Assembly (NCBI RefSeq): GCF_000281045.1
Contig: NW_008246088.1
Location: forward strand, 574,455-615,502
Length of the DNA stretch: 41,048 nt
DNA from: Saprolegnia diclina VS20
Taxonomy: Eukaryota > Oomycota > Saprolegniomycetes > Saprolegniales > Saprolegniaceae
Direction of reading: 5' to 3'
Both the position numbers and the translations under genes were made by a program. Below, piece after piece: positions 32,456 to 41,048 of the stretch (position 1 is the stretch's first letter; every line of letters starts with the position of its first letter). Under the pieces are notes generated by a model. It saw only the letters and a list, made by a program, of their open reading frames with translations. It did no database searches and was not told the DNA's origin.

Positions 32456-33609
32456 TTACGTGTCCCATGCCTTTTCGTGGTCGGTTTGCTCGGCAAACCA
32501 CCGACGCAGCTCGTTATGGCCGTAGCGCGCGTGTGCTGCGTCGTCATCGAGCAAGAAATAGTCGAGCGACGTCAAGCAAGCCACGATGTGTTGGCCAAAA
32601 CCACCGAACGCTTCGTCTACAAGCCAAGATAAGATCGCAATAAGACAACGATGGGACAGAGAGTTGGCGACCTCGCTTGGACATATGCAATAACAGGCGA
32701 AGGACGGTCTCCTTGGCGCGCTCGGTCGCAGGCGTGTGTCCCTCGATGGCATCGAGCATCGTCTGCAGCTGGGCAAGCGACATGGTCGTACCTAGTTATT
32801 AGTGTCAACGCTACAGCAGGGCGTATGATGGAACGCGTACTTTGCATGTTGAGCCAACATTGCAGTAGGAGGTCGTCGAGCGAGGGACATTGCCGTTGGA
32901 AAAGGTCTCGGGCCATTGATGGAAGCGCGTCACGACCGAGGAGCTCGGTCGCGTAAAACTCTAGCCAATCGATGGGACCTACACAGCAAGTACGGAAGGA
33001 GACGTACCCCACATGGAGAGGTTCTTGAGGAGGCGGGCGCATGCGAGCTTCGTGGGCACGTCGTCGTCCGTGTACCAGCCAAGGAAGATGTCGAGGTTGC
33101 TAGGCGCTCCGATCACGTGGTGGTTGGTGTCTAAGATCGAATCATCGTGGTACATGCACCTGTGAAGCACCACGTACCGTTGACGACGAGGTTGGCGAGC
33201 GCACTGAAGATCGCTGTGGCGCAAGATCGCGTACAGTCCATATCGGCGAGCCGCTCGGTGAGGGCCGCGATGCCACCTTGCGCTGCGATCTGGTGCTGAA
33301 GCGGCGCTACAATGCGAGTGAACAATGAGCTACGCATGTCACAAGGCGAAGCGCACTGAAGGCGGCGAGGTTGCCGAGACGTACGACCGCGGCTTCGACG
33401 AGCAGCGAGCCTTCGCACTGATGCAGGATGCTGATCAGCTCCGGGATCGTCTTGGCCTCCATGTCCAGAAGCGTCTCGTCGTGGACGACCTCGTCACTGT
33501 CATTTTGACTGCACGGTCGAGCTTCATCTTGGCCCGTCGTGAGCCACAGGTAGGCACAGGACGCTGCGGCCAATGCTACGACCAACGTTGCTGCGTCGCG
33601 AGATCCCAT
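32456..33609 (-). CDS. Membrane-anchored armadillo-like repeat protein
   Basis: Exons 33609-33357, 33306-33178, 33130-33008, 32978-32841, 32791-32672 and 32616-32456 give 307 residues. An N-terminal hydrophobic span (ATLVVALAAASCAYLWL) resembles a mitochondrial outer-membrane or ER anchor. Helical ARM-type repeats follow (HQIAAQGGIAALTERL, IFSALANLVVN, ACARLLKNLSMWG). The layout recalls ARMC10/ARMCX-type proteins, but identity is inferred from pattern only. The third intron (32979-33007) would be 29 nt, unusually short; the frame requires its removal. An ATG 27 bases upstream is also in frame. Confidence 0.68.
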
Positions 33610-33893
33610 GCACACTATTTCAATCCGGAAAACCATTATGCACTGTCTTTTTATTCGTACAGTATTTACGTGTCATTCGCCGCCCACTCACTCCTCATGG
33701 CAAACGTACCTCTTGGCACTACCACGCCGTTCTTTGTACGCTACGAAGGCTATGTAACGCATACCAAGCGCCGGTATGCGCAACGCGTCAGCGTGACTCG
33801 GATGCTACCGCGGCCTGGGTTTCACATGAAATAGTATATATAACTATATATAGTGTGAAAAGGACGGTATCTTGAAGAGGCGTCAGTTGAAAA
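33610..33893. promoter_or_regulatory. Divergent promoter of the ARM-like and IFT20 genes
   Basis: 284 bp between two divergent starts. TATATATAACTATATATA at 33835-33853 is a near-palindromic TATA-rich stretch about 45 bases before the IFT20 ATG. Nothing else is clear. Confidence 0.4.
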
Positions 33894-34386
33894 ATGCCAT
33901 CGAACGACGTCCAGCTGCCGCGCATCTGCTTTGACGACGAGTACCGCGTCCGCGTGCTCGAGCTCGAGAAGTTTGTGCACACGCAGGAGCTCGAGACCGA
34001 ATGCAACCAGTTCGTCTCCAGTACGCTCGCTCGTCTCGTCCTCTCTGGGCTCATCATAATGTCGTAGAAATGGAGGACTTTCACAGCACCGTCAAAGGCG
34101 TGCTCGAGATCATGGAGGCGCAGGCCAAACGCATTGAGCTCGAGAAGCTCAAGGTACTTGGATCGCGTCGGCAGGCTCTATATGTGTGGACACGTAGGCC
34201 ATTGGTCAGCGCAACCGCGTCGACAACGAGGTGGAGAACCGCAACCGGCAAAAGCTCATACTCGAGGTGCTCATCAAGGAGAAGCAAACCGAGCTCGAGC
34301 GCTACTGCCAGCAGTACATTTCGCTCACCAAGATCGAGGACGAGCAGCAGCAGTTGATCGAGAAGCTCAGCAACAATGAAGCCTAA
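33894..34386 (+). CDS. IFT20: Intraflagellar transport protein IFT20
   Basis: Exons 33894-34020, 34068-34153 and 34198-34386 (introns 47 and 44 nt) encode 133 residues, matching the roughly 132 of animal IFT20. The pattern is ICFDDEYRVRVLELE, ELETECNQFVSS, a central coiled coil with GVLEIMEAQAKRIELEKLK, AIGQRN, and a C-terminal coil ending KIEDEQQQLIEKL. IFT20 is the IFT-B subunit that also acts at the Golgi in delivering ciliary membrane proteins. Its presence implies a flagellated stage. Confidence 0.92.
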
Positions 34387-34470
34387 GCACGTTTCCATCC
34401 CTGAGTTAGTAGTCATGACAGCCAGTACAATAGCATACGAAACAATGAGATTAGATAAGAAAAAAGAGCC

Positions 34471-35160
34471 TCAGCGCACGAGCATCGGACGAGGCGCGTA
34501 CGCATGCAAGACGCGGAGGAAGCTGTCGGCAGCAAACGCCGACGTCACGACGACGCGAAGACTCGGGCTCAAGTCGGCGCCAAGGAAGAGCGCGTACTCG
34601 TCGGCCTTGTCGTAGAGCAGCATGCCTGCCCAGAGCGTCGCGAGGAAAAAGTAGACAACGTCGACGCGCCGCCCGCGGAGGTCGACCACGTCGCGTGACC
34701 GCCCTTGGTCGCCAACGACGCAGGCGACGGTCACCGCCACGTAGTCGGCGCTGGCGACGGACCAGCCCGACGCGCGCACGTGTCGAAAGACGGCCATGTA
34801 CACGTGCAGCCACGTCACACAAAAGAAACCATACACGTCCCAATGCGTGAGGACCACCGCGACGACGACCGTTGTCGCGGTCGAGACGAGCGTACTGAGG
34901 CCAAGCACGCTGCACGTCGCTTTCGCCATGACGCAGAGCCAGCCAAAGAGCACGGCGCGCACGACGTCGGTGCTGAAGCGCACGAGGAGCCCGGCGGCGC
35001 CGAGCGCGGCCAGGTTGCCGACGAGGAGGCTCATAAAGGTCATCTCGGAAGGGTCCATGACGCTGCCGGCCGTGAGGTTCATCGCAGCAATGTGGTCGTG
35101 CACCTCGTTCAAGTACACGTGGAGAAGCGTGAGGCCCGCGTCGGGCGGAAATCGCGACAT
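34471..35160 (-). CDS. Polytopic membrane protein of unknown function
   Basis: A single exon of 229 residues with about five hydrophobic spans: MSLLVGNLAALGAAGLLV, AVLFGWLCVMAKATCSV, STATTVVVAVVLTHW, GFFCVTWLHVYMAVF/YVAVTVACVV and VYFFLATLWAGMLLY. There is no signal peptide or catalytic motif. The frame stays open upstream to 35601, but the ATG at 35160 fits the onset of coding composition. The gene ends 84 bp from IFT20. Confidence 0.65.
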   Translation of the reverse strand: MSRFPPDAGLTLLHVYLNEVHDHIAAMNLTAGSVMDPSEMTFMSLLVGNLAALGAAGLLVRFSTDVVRAVLFGWLCVMAKATCSVLGLSTLVSTATTVVVAVVLTHWDVYGFFCVTWLHVYMAVFRHVRASGWSVASADYVAVTVACVVGDQGRSRDVVDLRGRRVDVVYFFLATLWAGMLLYDKADEYALFLGADLSPSLRVVVTSAFAADSFLRVLHAYAPRPMLVR

Positions 35161-35661
35161 TGTGAGAAGACACGAAAAGAAGAAGTGGCATTTTGTGCCG
35201 AATTTAAAACGGCCCTGTTTCACATTGCCCCATGGCGATGGACCGCAACAAGCAACCTTCATTGCCCACTCGCTCGTCGTTGGTAGAGTAGCTGGAGCGC
35301 CGATCGTGGCCAAGGAAGCCTTCCATGGCTTGACGAGGCCACATGAGAAAGAGGAGAGGGGATGAGCCCGACTGTCAACGGCGGAAACGTCAACCAGAGT
35401 GACCATCTTGAGGTCTCGCTCCGCTTGGCCGGTCGAACCGCAGAAGCCTTCGCTACTATAGAGTTGGTTTGTGATATAGCGCGCTGCCAACCGCGCCAAC
35501 CGAGTCCAACAGACTAGCAGCAAGCAGCATTGATCGACACGGCCCGTCGTATTTGCCGAATATAAAACAAATAGTGTTAAGGAAAGGGCAAGATGCCACA
35601 TCTACCGGAAATACTGTCACGACGACGCTTGAAGATCCTTTCCATTTCCAACTCGGGGACG
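35161..35661. promoter_or_regulatory. Divergent promoter region
   Basis: 501 bp between the starts of the membrane protein (-) and the DNAAF9-like gene (+). No supported gene. An AT-rich stretch at 35555-35580 (ATATAAAACAAATAG) lies about 85 bases before the DNAAF9-like ATG. Confidence 0.4.
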
Positions 35662-38600
35662 ATGACCAAGAGCCCGTTCACGGGTCGCGACAGCTACGAG
35701 CGCCTCGAGCAGCTGCAGGCGTTGTGCAGTAGCGCGGAGGTTGACGCGCTCCTTCTCGTCGGTGGCGCCGACGGCCGCTTCTCGCGCGGGTGTGCTGCGG
35801 CGCTCCAGTACCTCTTCCTCGGCACGTCGGGGCAAGAGCTCCTCGGCGAGCAAGTGATTCCGCAGGCCTTCGAGACGCTCGACGACGTCGTCGTCGTCGT
35901 CACGCCCCACTCGGCCGATATCTTTTATCCGCTCGACAGCGACAGCGCGACGTTCCTCCTCCCGCTCATCTCGTGCTGGCGAAACCTCACCGAGCACGTG
36001 GCGCCCGACGACTTGCCGCAAGACGACCGCGAGCTCATCAAGATCCGATCCTTCCGCGCCATGGTCGCACCGTATTCGCGCCTCGGCGTACCGATGGGGT
36101 CGCCCGACAGCATGGCGATCGAGCGCTGGCCGCTCGTCCAAGCGTTTGGCTTGGAGAACGACGGGATTCTCGCCTCGTCGGCTGCCCAAGGCTTCTTTAC
36201 GATGCAGCACGCGGCCATTGACGTCGAGGCGGCGCTTTTTGCGCGCATGCTACTCGTCGACAACTACTACGCGCGGCGCCTCGTGCTCGAGGCGACGCCG
36301 GCTCTCCAAGTCCACTACGAGAGCGCGCTCACCAAGCTCGACCACGCGTCCGACGCGTCCGAGCGCCACGCCAAGTCGGAGCTCGACTGGGGCGACGACG
36401 TCATTAGCTTTTACGAGTTTGGGACGATTCGGCACGCGGCGCGCGGCTTGTCGCCGGCCAAAGCCCGCGGCGCACGCGTGCTCTTTGGCACACGGACGCT
36501 CTTGCCCGAAACCGCGTCCAACGAGACGCTGCCCGACCACGCGGTACGGGCTATCTCGGACCACCAACCCTTGCCTACGCTTGGAGCTAGGGAGTCGAGG
36601 GCTTCGCCGCGACGCACCTCCTGTGGACGGCAGAAGAGCCGCTCTCGGGCCTGCGCGTGGCCCGCACCTACATGCTCGGGACCGGCCGCGTCGCCCCGCG
36701 TATCGTCGACACCGATGCGCTCGTGCATCCGTCGTTCGAGAAGCTCGATCGGTACGACGATCTGCTCGACAATTCCAAGGACGTGCGCTTTGTCCTTTCG
36801 CTGTATGAAGCCGTGCTGCAGGTAGCCTCCTTATCAACGGCAATGGTCTACGAGCCGCGTAGGCGCACACGGACGCCATCGATGCGTTTGTTGCCGAGGC
36901 CAAGACTCGTCCTCGTAAGCGCTGTGTTCTCATTGGCCTTGGGAATCAGCGGTCGAGGTAGAGCCATCGGTGAGCAACGTGCAAGCGGTGGCACTTGCGA
37001 CGCTGCGCCAGCGCGTGGCGCCGCTGGAAGCGACGTACATGTGGCCCGCTGCGTACTTGGACACGCATTTTCACGTCACGCTCGAGTGCTTGGACGCCTG
37101 CGGTGAGCGTGTGGAGGAGACGACCGGAAGTACGCTCGTTGAATAGGTTAGAGGGGCTGATGGACGGTGGGTATTAGAGTGGAGCCAGTGGTACCTGACG
37201 ACGTCGCTCTCTTACGTGCCGAGTCAGTGTGCCAAGAATGCATCGCCGCTCGGGTCGCTTCTCGTCGGCGACACGCTGCTCTTGCAAAAGCCGACGATGA
37301 CGCATCTGGTCGTGACGCGCGGCTTTGACTACATCAAGACGTGGACGCAAGGAGGCAAGGAAGCGGACTTTGCGAGCCATCTCGATGACGCGCTCGCGTC
37401 CGAGCACATGGTCGGTCTATTCATCCATGGTTCGTGTGGACAAGATGTCTCATAGCTCGCCGACACGCTACGGCTTGGGAAGGAACTCGGGGACGCCATT
37501 CCCAAAGCGCTCTTGCTCGTGCAGTGCCCGCACTGGCCGCTATTGCATGGCGTTCTCAAGACGTACACGAGCGTACGTAGCTATGACGCGTCGGCGTCAT
37601 TGTCGACCCCGATCGCGGCTAGGGTCTCGTGTTCAAGAGCCCGAATTGCAACCCGATCGTGATCTCGTTTGCGAACGACGTCGCGTCGCTTCAAGTGCTT
37701 TCGACGCCGGACGACGCGCTCCTCCTCCTTCTGATCGAGTTCCGGGACCGCGACGCGAACCCCGTGCGCGCGAGCTTCCCGCTCTCGCTGCTCGGGTCGA
37801 GCGTCGCGCTACCCCTCGTCGCCAACTCGCGCATGCAAGCGGATGTGATGCGCCTCTTGGACATGTGGAAGGCATCGCTCTTGCGTCTCGACATTCCCTT
37901 CCACCGCCCCCACGGTACCATGCACCTCGTCGATACAAAATGGACAAGTTGTCTGTTGATTTGTAGACAACAGCCGTGGCGAGAAGGACGTACCCGCGCA
38001 GTTTATGCCCGGCATCCAGCGCGTGCTATCACTGGATGCTGACGCGGCGACAAAGGAGCGACTCTTTCCGCACTGGTACATCTCGAAAGCTGTCACTCAA
38101 GTCTCGAGCTGGGCCAAGCCCAAGACATCGTCCAAGCTCCTCGTTCCCATCTCGGTCTTCCTTGGCGTCCCCGGCAGCGACGTCCACGAGCTCGCCCTTG
38201 CGCTCACCGACATCTCGGGCGCCACCAACGCGTACGTCTTACTTGGGTTCATGCATATCTAAGAACTGAGTGTTCCAGGTGGCAGCACGTGGTCGTCGAC
38301 GTCCGTCTTGGGGACCAGCACTCCCTCGGGCGGACGGTCACGTCGCAAGTGCATACGTCGATAGCGACGGCGCTTACAACGATCGCGGCGCAGTCGTCGT
38401 GGAACCTCCGCCCTCGCATCCTTCTCACCGTCATCGGTAAATATATGCCCTAAACCAGGTGGACGCTAAGGCGTCGTAGGCTATGTGGACTGCATGACGG
38501 TGGCGGCGGCCATCAAGATGCCGCCTACGCAGTGGGCCCTCCCGACCAAGCTGAGTACGCTCACGTGCTGCCTCTCGGGCGCGGCGCTTCTCCAGCCAAA

Positions 38601-39770
38601 TACGGCGAACCCGCTGCCCAAGCTCTGGGACCAGCTCACGGCGGGCTTTGCGACGCACGTTGTGCTGAGCAACACGGCCGAGCTCTCGCGCACGTCACTG
38701 CATCGGCTCCGCACGCGCATCGACGCGGCCAACCCGTTCGTGGACGTCTTTTGCCTCCGGTCGACCGTCTTTGAAGGCGACGTGACGGCACTCTTGGCCC
38801 TCGACGCGTTCGATGTCACCGAGCGCCAAGCGTACCGCGACCGCCATTTTCCGCACTGGATCGCGTCGCCCGAGGCGTACTCGGTCGCTGCGCTCGCTGG
38901 TCACGCGATCGGCTTTCGCATTGGCGCCGCCATCGACCGCGCGCGCTTCCTCGCGTGTCTTCAGGTGGCATTTTGAGCTGTGAGAGTTTCAACTTGATAG
39001 ACTGATACTTTTTGGATAGCATGGACTGACGCCGCACGCGACGCTCAAGTCGATCGAGCCCTCGGGCGTGCTCAAGGCGGCGGCCGAGCTCAAGGGTCTC
39101 CGCTTGGCGCAGGTGGAACCATCTCGGTCGGACTACTTGCAGTAGCCTCATGGAAGTACCTAGTCGCTGGCCATGACCAAGGTGGCGCAGTCGCTAAAGA
39201 CGCCCGGTATTGCCCCCGAGCTGGTCGCTGCGCTCGCAACGAAGTGCGGCACCGTGTGGTCGATCGAGGCGACGTTGACGTTTGCGGACGACAGCGCGCA
39301 CGGGTACCAGTACCTCAACAGCGGTGTCAAGGCGACGCTCAAGCCCACGGCCGCTCCTTCCGCGGTAGGTCATGCGACCTTGGCGAGTGAAAGAGGCTTA
39401 GAGGCTATGCCAGGCAACGTGTTCGTTCCTCTTCACGGGCGTCCAACTCGATGCGTCGGCCCTCAAGACGCTCCTGCTGGCGTGCTGCCCGACCAAGTAC
39501 GAGACCGTGCGCCCGCTTCAAGGCAGCGTTTCGCTCGCCGAGAAGCGGCAAATCCAAGCCGACCATGTGCACGCCCCACTTCCGGACGGCTACGTCTATG
39601 ATGGCACGCACTACTACGACTACTTTGGCGGCCAGTACGAGTTCCACCCGGCCATCGACAGCTTTGTGCAAGCGTACGTCGCGTCTAAGAAGGACGTCGC
39701 GACGCGCCAGAACAACGAGCTCGAGCAGGACCGCCGGCGCTTCGAGGAGCTCACGGAGCGGATCGTATGA
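35662..39770 (+). CDS. DNAAF9: DNAAF9 / C20orf194-like dynein-assembly protein
   Basis: Thirteen exons: 35662-36543, 36591-36821, 36863-36914, 36950-37129, 37178-37410, 37456-37572, 37623-37914, 37967-38231, 38279-38436, 38480-38964, 39020-39112, 39164-39364 and 39414-39770; introns 35-55 nt. The frame stays open throughout, giving 1181 residues, very near the 1177 I recall for human C20orf194. The opening (VDALLLVGGADGRFSRGCAA) and the end (YDGTHYYDYFGGQYEFHPAI) fit my memory of that family, but this cannot be checked here. DNAAF9 is a cytoplasmic factor linked to ARL3 and outer-arm dynein assembly. The neighbouring IFT20 fits a ciliary role. An ATG at 35593 is also in frame. The 35-nt intron is the weakest join. 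Confidence 0.6.
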
Positions 39771-39875
39771 GTAGCAGCGGCAATGTCAGCGCCATTAGCT
39801 GTTGTGTTATATATGTGCATCTACCATTGCCGCGTCCGCGCATGTTGTGTTGATACAGATAGAAGACGCGCCGGC

Positions 39876-40245
39876 TTACTCTTCGACGAGGCGCGGGCGC
39901 TCGCCGATTTCGACCTTTTCGTACGCGACGGGGCCGGCATGGGCGTCGTGGTGGCCGTGGCCATGGCCATGGTCCCACGGGTGCTCCCAGCCCTACAAAG
40001 ACAGAGCGCTAAGCCATGCATCCATGCAGCGATCGATCGCGTACCAAGACGACGGCGCCGTCTTCCTTGGCGCGGTAGAAGATCCAGAGCCACGTGAGCG
40101 TGCCAAAGGCCGTGCCGAGCGCCTTATGCACCGGGTCGACGTGGAAGTGCATGCCATGCGGGTAGCTGCCGTGGCCATGGCCATGCGAGGCCATCGAGCG
40201 GGCATGGGCGGCGCGGAGGAGCGGCGACGTCACACGGTTCCACAT
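39876..40245 (-). CDS. NDUFB2: NADH dehydrogenase (complex I) subunit NDUFB2-like
   Basis: Exons 40245-40045 and 39992-39876 join in phase 0 over a 52-nt intron and give 105 residues. A basic presequence (MWNRVTSPLLRAAHARS) targets mitochondria. A His/Gly-rich stretch, HFHVDPVHK, a single membrane span (GTAFGTLTWLWIFYRAK) and then GWEHPWDHGHGHGH and an acidic end match the small B-type accessory subunit NDUFB2, in both motif order and length. It sits in the distal membrane arm of complex I. Its stop is about 105 bp from the convergent DNAAF9-like stop. Confidence 0.85.
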
Positions 40246-40811
40246 CTTGCAGCCGACGAACAACCAGTCAATTGAACACCGCAGGCCACAGTCCGTCCAA
40301 AAAGTCGAATTTTAGCCAATCCGCGGCCGCGTTTATTCGGACGCCGCCGGATACGACCAGCCCCGCAGCGCCGGCCCAACCTTCTGCAGCGTCCTCGCCG
40401 GGCATGCGCCATGGGCGCCAAGTCCGCCGTGGCCCAATGGTGCTGTAGGTGCTCGTTGTGTGGGCGAGGAGGATACAGGAGTCGCAGATCCAAGGGCTTG
40501 CGTCCGCAGCACGATGCGGAGGCTGCTCGTTGACGTCAACGGCAAGCGATGCAACCGGCTGGGATGGAAGCTATCGCATCGACATGGCGAGTGCCAATCT
40601 CCAGCAAGCACAGTAGCGGTAGAATGGCTATAGCACGAGTCTTGTATAGAGTTCTTTGGGTCGCCAAGACTACAATTCACCGCTAGGCTAGCCGTGGTGC
40701 ATTTTTTTCACCAGATTTGAGAAGCGTACCAGAACATCAAGCAACACACAACACGAGTACAAACGTTGTTTTGATTATTCACTTAGTGTTTACTGTCCTA
40801 TGCTATATCGA
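40246..40811. other. Intergenic, no gene seen
   Basis: 566 bp with only short unsupported frames. An ATTGG/CCAAT-type word at about 40316 (CCAAT) lies near the NDUFB2 start and may belong to its promoter. Confidence 0.5.
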
Positions 40812-41039
40812 CTACAAGACTGCGTAGCCGTCGCTGATCCAAGGGTCGTCCGTGTCCATGTACGCTGGAGGCTGCGCTTCGTAGTTTGGGTCCAAGTACG
40901 CGCAGGGCGTTACCTCTGCATGCACCATGTCTTCGTCGTCGTCGTCGTCACTGCGGTCTTGCTCCAGACTGAGCAAGAGCTGGACGTCGGCCTTGAGTTT
41001 CGCTACTTGCTTGTCCTTGGCCTGGTCCTTGGCGGTCAT
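40812..41039 (-). CDS. Short acidic protein or 3' exon, incomplete context
   Basis: An open frame of 75 residues starts with ATG at 41039, 9 bases from the window edge. It has a short Lys/Gln/Leu-rich helix (AKLKADVQLLLSLEQ), an Asp run, and a Pro/Tyr/Asp-rich tail (YMDTDDPWISDGYAVL). It could be the last exon of a longer coiled-coil gene continuing beyond the window. Not recognised. Confidence 0.5.
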   Translation of the reverse strand: MTAKDQAKDKQVAKLKADVQLLLSLEQDRSDDDDDEDMVHAEVTPCAYLDPNYEAQPPAYMDTDDPWISDGYAVL

Positions 41040-41048
41040 CGCAGTAGC

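Noticed and set aside
36544-36590. Reading the DNAAF9-like exon 1 through to its stop as a shorter protein
   Set aside because: The intron with GTACGG...GCTAG ends restores a frame that continues smoothly to 39770.

Overview
The window looks like nuclear DNA of an oomycete, probably from the Saprolegniales (an inference from gene style, not a database match). It is GC-rich and gene-dense on both strands. I worked out 56 introns by frame and splice-site continuity; all but three are 41-55 nt, most begin GTACG or GTA and most end TAG. Several genes carry a TCATTTTC-type initiator of the oomycete kind a few tens of bases before the ATG. Flagellar genes (IFT20 and a DNAAF9/C20orf194-like gene) fit an organism with swimming zoospores. 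Exon joins are deductions without transcript support.

Layout. 1-556: a 211-bp inverted repeat around a 134-bp centre, an almost perfect foldback or MITE-like element. 799-13900: a mirror-image block. A six-repeat, twin beta-trefoil membrane protein (799-1983, +) is followed by coiled-coil genes (2351-3015 and 3139-5129, +). The same pair recurs in reverse (coiled coil 12416-9439, trefoil 13900-12749, both -). Inside the mirror lie a small membrane protein, a type II membrane glycoprotein and a prenylcysteine-oxidase-like flavoenzyme. 15283-18549 (-): a 12-exon protein that I read as five calponin-homology (CH) domains in tandem. 18646-20566 (-): a large unrecognised protein. 21062-22012 (+): a VAMP7-type longin R-SNARE whose first coding exon is 9 nt. 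22263-24193 (-): a divergent PP2A B56-like regulatory subunit. 24875-25354 (+): a PEX4-type E2. 25411-27958 (-): a KIX-domain, glutamine-rich MED15-like coactivator. 29513-30882 (+): TGS1, the cap hypermethylase. 31452-32433 (+): a PDZ protein, tail to tail with a membrane-anchored ARM-like protein (33609-32456, -). 33894-34386 (+): IFT20. 34471-35160 (-): a polytopic membrane protein. 35662-39770 (+): a 13-exon, 1181-residue DNAAF9-like protein. 39876-40245 (-): complex I subunit NDUFB2. 40812-41039 (-): a short acidic reading frame at the edge.

Most genes are unrelated housekeeping genes packed close together. Two links stand out: IFT20 and the DNAAF9-like gene share one neighbourhood and a ciliary theme, and the trefoil/coiled-coil pair appears to have been duplicated as a unit in inverted orientation. 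The stretches 5445-6408, 13901-15282, 24194-24874 and 27959-29512 hold no gene I can support.
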